The translations under genes and the position numbers were made by a program. A model generated the notes under the pieces. That model had not been told where the DNA came from. It saw only the letters and a list, made by a program, of their open reading frames with translations, and did no database searches. Of a DNA stretch of 64,000 nt, positions 60,449 to 64,000 are shown piece after piece. Source of the DNA: Salicibibacter cibi (GTDB lineage: Bacteria; Bacillota; Bacilli; Bacillales; Marinococcaceae); contig NZ_CP054706.1 of assembly GCF_016495865.1 (NCBI RefSeq), forward strand, positions 1,612,001 through 1,676,000. Reading direction: 5' to 3'. Position 1 is the stretch's first letter. Every line of letters begins with the position of its first letter.

Positions 60449-60700
60449 TTGAAAAAACTTGAAGGGCAAAGTGCAGAATTAATGAAAAGAATCATCCACG
60501 ATGGTGATACCGTTATCGAAGTAGATGGAAAGAAATATTACCTATATCTAACTGAAGAGCCAGCGACAACGGTTACAGAAGATGTTGAAGCTGATCCGGA
60601 ATTAAAACAAAAATTACTGCAAGCAAAAAAGGATATATTGGAAGGAAAAAGCTATACGACAGAAGAAGTTATGGAAATGATTGATCAGGGAGAAATATAA
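60449..60700 (+). CDS. Antitoxin of a RelE/ParE-type system
   Basis: 83 residues from TTG 60449 with CCAAGGAG 7-8 bases upstream; the longer frame is not needed. Beta-strand-rich start (GDTVIEVDGKKYYLYL) and acidic helical C-terminus ELKQKLLQAKKDILEGKSYT, like RelB/YefM-type antitoxins that wrap their toxin. Abuts the toxin gene without a gap (TAA then ATG). Confidence 0.68.
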   Translation: MKKLEGQSAELMKRIIHDGDTVIEVDGKKYYLYLTEEPATTVTEDVEADPELKQKLLQAKKDILEGKSYTTEEVMEMIDQGEI

Positions 60701-60943
60701 ATGAATTTGGAATGGACTGAGCAAGCATTAGAAGGCTTAAATAATATTCGCAGTCGCCACTTCACCTCGATTGAGACAAAAGAGTACAAAAAACGTTTGC
60801 TCAAAAACATTAAAGAAAAAGTCTCTCTTTTAGGAACAAGCATACCAGTTGGAAAAGAGGGATGGGAAGGCAGTTATAAAATAATCATTGATAAATTTGT
60901 TGTTTACTATTCGTTTTCTGAAGACCGGGAACTTGTTATATAG
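60701..60943 (+). CDS. RelE/ParE-family toxin
   Basis: 80 residues: MNLEWTEQALEGLNNIRSRH, SIPVGKEGWEGSYKIIIDKF and VVYYSFSEDRELVI, the RelE/ParE fold pattern. The frame stops directly after RELVI; one base over it would continue YRILQAF, like the usual C-terminal strand-helix, so the last few residues may be lost through a recent indel. Toxins of this fold cleave mRNA at the ribosome or poison gyrase. Confidence 0.72.
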   Translation: MNLEWTEQALEGLNNIRSRHFTSIETKEYKKRLLKNIKEKVSLLGTSIPVGKEGWEGSYKIIIDKFVVYYSFSEDRELVI

Positions 60944-61282
60944 AATACTTCAAGCATTCTAGCCAGGATAGATGAAAATGGATACAAGCATCGATGCGAG
61001 TTGGCCTGGTTTTTCGGGAAAATCTAATCTGCTGCCGAGAAAAGCGTCGCATTGTGTGTTCACATGCAATGGAGGTTAAGAACCAAAACTTATATGATTG
61101 GGAACATAAGTTACTCAACAAACGAGGCCATATTGTTGAATAACTCATTAGGGTGTATGCCCGAGTAATGAGGGATATCAGAAAACATAAATTCAGATGT
61201 AACCAGAAATCCAATAAACCGTCATATGCAATTTAAACGTTAAAGTTTATACCAAATAAATATCCTTAAGGAGGTGCAGGTG
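60944..61282. other. Spacer with junction palindrome
   Basis: TTACTCAACAA (61111) and TTGTTGAATAA (61132) form a 10 of 11 bp stem with loop ACGAGGCCATA, a clear family member. No gene is seen. GTTGGCCTGGTTTTTC at about 61000 resembles GTTGGTCTGGTTTTTC at 60330. Confidence 0.6.
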
Positions 61283-63523
61283 GTGAACGAAAACGGTTAT
61301 ATCAAGCTTCAAGAAGTAAACGAAAATAATCTAAAAGACGTCTCCCTTGAAATTCCAAAGAAGAAAATCACCATATTTACAGGTGTATCTGGTTCAGGAA
61401 AATCATCCATTGTCTTTGATACGATCAGTAAGGAAGCCCAACGCCAGTTGAACCAGACTTTTACGATATTTATGCAAAATCGATTACCTACATACAGTAA
61501 ACCTGATGCCTTATCTATTGATAATCTCTCCCCTGCAATGGTTATTGACCAAAAACGTTTAGGAGGAAATGCACGTTCAACACTTGGCACGATCACAGAT
61601 ATCTATTCATTATTACGATTGTTATTTTCTCGTATTGGAAAACCGTTTGTTGGCGAATCCAAAGTTTTCTCTTTCAATAATCCGGAAGGAATGTGTCCGA
61701 AGTGCCAGGGAATCGGACGAAGGATAAAGCCGAATATAGAAAAGTTATTCGATACCACAAAGTCGCTTAATGAAGGAGCGATTTTGTTTTCCACTTTCTC
61801 CGTGGGGACTTGGTATTGGCAGAAGCATTTAATTTCAGGTATATTCAATCCAGACAAAAAGTTAATGGATTACACGGATACAGAGTGGCAAACATTATTA
61901 TATGGAAAAGACAAGCAAATCGTATTGCCCTTAAAAAATGAACCCGTCAAGTATTTTGAAGGTGTTGTAGACAGGTTTAGACGCATGTACTTAAAAAATG
62001 AGATCAATCAATTATCAAATAATGTTAAGAAGTTTATTACCTTAACACATTGCACGGCATGCAATGGAAGTCGGTTAAATCAAGAAATATTAAATTGTCA
62101 AATTAATGGTTATAACATTGCTCAGTTCACTGCTATGGAAGTAGGAGAACTGATAAAGGTAATTGAAACAATAAAAGATCCAATAGCAAGACCGATTACT
62201 TCCAACATTGCAGGTCGATTACAGAATCTCATGGACATGGGACTTTATTATCTTACATTAAATCGAGAAACATCAACTTTATCGGGCGGCGAATCACAAC
62301 GTGTTAAAATGGTACGACATCTCAATAGCAGTTTGACAGACATGATTTACATTTTCGACGAACCGAGTATCGGACTTCACCCTCGTGATGTGCACAGACT
62401 CAATGAGATGCTGCAAAAACTTCGAGACAAAGGGAACACAGTAATTGTGGTGGAACATGACCGGGATGTTATTGAAATCGCAGATTATATTGTAGATGTT
62501 GGGCCACGGGCTGGTACAAACGGCGGCGAAATTGTCTATGAAGGAGGCGTTCCTGGGTTATACGATGCTGATACATTAACCGGAAGGTATATGAGGACTG
62601 AACAATCGATCAATAGGGAAACCCGCCAACCTAACAGATATCTTGCCATTGCCGAAGCCTCAAAACACAACCTAAAGAACGTGACTGTTCAAGTTCCCTG
62701 CGGTGTGCTTACGGCAGTTACTGGTGTAGCTGGTTCAGGGAAAAGTACATTGATTTTTGATGAGTTTGTGGCACAGCATCCAGATGCCATTGTTATCGAC
62801 CAAAAGCCCGTAGGTACCTCAATTCGGTCAAATCCGGCGACATATACGGGCATTATGAATACCATTCGAGATTCCTTTTCAAATGTTAACAAGATAAGTA
62901 AATCATTTTTTAGTTTTAATTCAAAAGGGGCTTGTCCGGAATGCCAGGGGAATGGATTTATTTATATGGATCTTGCATTTCTTGAGGATATGAGAACCAC
63001 TTGTGACACCTGTCATGGTAAACGGTTCAAAGATGAGGTCCTTCAATATAAGTTAGATGGTAAATCCATTTCAGATATTTTAGATATGACAGTATTTGAG
63101 GCCCTTCAATTTTTCGATAAAGAAGATATTTACCGTAAATTACAGGTATTACATGATGTAGGCTTAGATTATCTAACATTGGGGCAGCCATTAAGCAACC
63201 TTTCAGGAGGAGAATGCCAGCGGATTAAACTTGCCGATGAGTTACACAAAGAGGGACATGTCTATATTCTGGATGAACCTACGACAGGTCTTCATATGTC
63301 GGACATCACCAATTTGTTGGACATTTTAACTCGTCTGGTTGAAAATGGAAGTTCTGTGATAGTGATTGAACACAGCATGGATGTTATAAAACAAGCGGAT
63401 TGGATTATTGATCTCGGTCCTGATGGAGGACGCAAGGGTGGGCAAATTATCTTTGAAGGCACGCCTATGCAATTAACTCATGAAGGGGGATCAATTACAG
63501 CACAGTATCTTAGAGAAGACTGA
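61283..63523 (+). CDS. UvrA-like ABC protein lacking the UvrB-binding domain
   Basis: 746 residues; GTG 61283 is preferred because AAGGAGG (61268-61274) gives correct spacing, whereas GTG 61274 overlaps it. Two ABC modules: GVSGSGKSSIVFD, then LSGGESQRVKM and IFDEPSIGLHP; and GVAGSGKSTLIFD, then LSGGECQRIKL and ILDEPTTGLH. Zinc-type motifs CPKCQGIG, CTACNGSR, CPECQGNG and CDTCHGKR are kept. The region that binds UvrB in classical UvrA (about 940 residues) is absent after the first Q-loop block. Fits class II UvrA / drug-resistance-type proteins. Confidence 0.85.
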   Translation: MNENGYIKLQEVNENNLKDVSLEIPKKKITIFTGVSGSGKSSIVFDTISKEAQRQLNQTFTIFMQNRLPTYSKPDALSIDNLSPAMVIDQKRLGGNARSTLGTITDIYSLLRLLFSRIGKPFVGESKVFSFNNPEGMCPKCQGIGRRIKPNIEKLFDTTKSLNEGAILFSTFSVGTWYWQKHLISGIFNPDKKLMDYTDTEWQTLLYGKDKQIVLPLKNEPVKYFEGVVDRFRRMYLKNEINQLSNNVKKFITLTHCTACNGSRLNQEILNCQINGYNIAQFTAMEVGELIKVIETIKDPIARPITSNIAGRLQNLMDMGLYYLTLNRETSTLSGGESQRVKMVRHLNSSLTDMIYIFDEPSIGLHPRDVHRLNEMLQKLRDKGNTVIVVEHDRDVIEIADYIVDVGPRAGTNGGEIVYEGGVPGLYDADTLTGRYMRTEQSINRETRQPNRYLAIAEASKHNLKNVTVQVPCGVLTAVTGVAGSGKSTLIFDEFVAQHPDAIVIDQKPVGTSIRSNPATYTGIMNTIRDSFSNVNKISKSFFSFNSKGACPECQGNGFIYMDLAFLEDMRTTCDTCHGKRFKDEVLQYKLDGKSISDILDMTVFEALQFFDKEDIYRKLQVLHDVGLDYLTLGQPLSNLSGGECQRIKLADELHKEGHVYILDEPTTGLHMSDITNLLDILTRLVENGSSVIVIEHSMDVIKQADWIIDLGPDGGRKGGQIIFEGTPMQLTHEGGSITAQYLRED

Positions 63524-63560
63524 AAAGTGTTCTGCAATACCAGCCAATATCAGAAAAGAC

Positions 63561-63591
63561 TATTCCAGAAACGAGGCGTTTTAATGGAATA
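63561..63591. repeat. Cassette-junction palindrome
   Basis: TATTCCA and TGGAATA pair perfectly; loop contains ACGAGGCG. The arm change C-A to T-G relative to the TATTCCGCA copies is compensated. Confidence 0.65.
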
Positions 63592-63675
63592 CGGGAACAC
63601 TCATTTACCAATGGAAACCTCGGAAAATTAAAAAAGTGATACAATATATTTAAAATGAAAAGGAAGGGGTAGCTT

Positions 63676-63783
63676 GTGGATTTTATTATAGTACCACTGT
63701 TAGGGTTTATTTTTATTATTGGAATGGTTCTTATTCCTTTCCTTCTTAATCGCTCATTTAGTAAAAGAGAACAATTCAAATAA
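63676..63783 (+). CDS. Small single-span membrane peptide (35 aa)
   Basis: GTG 63676 after GGAAGGGGT: MDFIIVPLLGFIFIIGMVLI then PFLLNRSFSKREQFK. One membrane segment and a basic tail. It lies directly after a junction palindrome. No family recognised. Confidence 0.5.
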   Translation: MDFIIVPLLGFIFIIGMVLIPFLLNRSFSKREQFK

Positions 63784-63987
63784 CATTGAAAAAAATTGGA
63801 TAGAATAATTGTATTACTTGAACAGAATAAGAATGAATAGTCCTTCTACTCTGTTTTACGCTAAAACTCGTTTTGCACTTTATGTGACAAATAACAGTGG
63901 CAGTATTGAGATTTTGGAGTTAGTAGGATCGAATTAGATAACCCCTCATTCTGCTTATGGCAGCTTTGATAAGGAGAGGAATACTTT

Positions 63988-64000
63988 GTGAAAAAGAAGA
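63988..64000 (+). CDS. Start of a gene running off the window
   Basis: AAGGAGAGG precedes GTG 63988 (MKKK...). The basic start may be a signal peptide; nothing else can be said. Confidence 0.4.

Overview
The window looks like a chromosomal segment of a Bacillaceae member (low-GC Firmicute). The core order cca-birA-panC-dinG, ypmB-aspB-dnaD-nth, ponA-recU resembles the Bacillus subtilis dinG/ponA neighbourhood. A very acidic extracellular tail on the penicillin-binding protein suggests a salt-adapted, possibly alkaliphilic, relative (inference). No rRNA, intact tRNA or CRISPR array was seen.

Layout. (1) 1-14.4 kb: ordered housekeeping genes on the + strand: tRNA CCA-adding enzyme, biotin ligase/repressor, pantothenate synthetase, DinG, an MTA/SAH deaminase, YpmB-like protein, aspartate aminotransferase, DnaD, endonuclease III and a two-headed dynamin (DynA). 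panB, panD, ypmA and asnS, present here in B. subtilis, are missing from the locus. DynA is bracketed by two copies of a structured repeat. (2) 14.4-49 kb: an accessory region of about 34 kb between the nth/dynA block and ponA. It holds a T-box-controlled MFS gene, broken genes, small membrane proteins, single-gene cassettes, several IS elements, a group II intron, a three-recombinase (RIT) element, a probable type I toxin-antitoxin locus, PadR/HAAS and two-component regulators, and a 3' fragment of a tRNA-Thr gene that looks like an integration scar. (3) 49-58.4 kb: core genes again: ponA and recU (-), a remA paralogue, racA and yppE (+), an AarF/UbiB kinase with a phasin-like partner (-), then ilvA and a DUF3891 gene (+). 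(4) 58.4-64 kb: a second accessory stretch with more cassettes, a HEPN-like protein, fused IS fragments, a RelE/ParE toxin-antitoxin pair and a UvrA-like ABC protein without a UvrB-binding domain.

The most striking structure is a dispersed family of short imperfect palindromes (stem TATTCC/GGAATA or TATTCAAC/GTTGAATA, loop near CGAGGC) lying between the small accessory genes. Stems differ in sequence but stay paired. Several mosaic breakpoints fall in the loop: a 270-bp exact duplication starts there, paralogous cassettes start to resemble each other there, and the group II intron is inserted there. This looks like a cassette-junction system, though no dedicated recombinase for it is identified in the window.

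The second notable structure is the RIT element. It has perfect 34-bp inverted repeats and sits between two unrelated transposase genes, both cut just before the expected codon of the catalytic glutamate.
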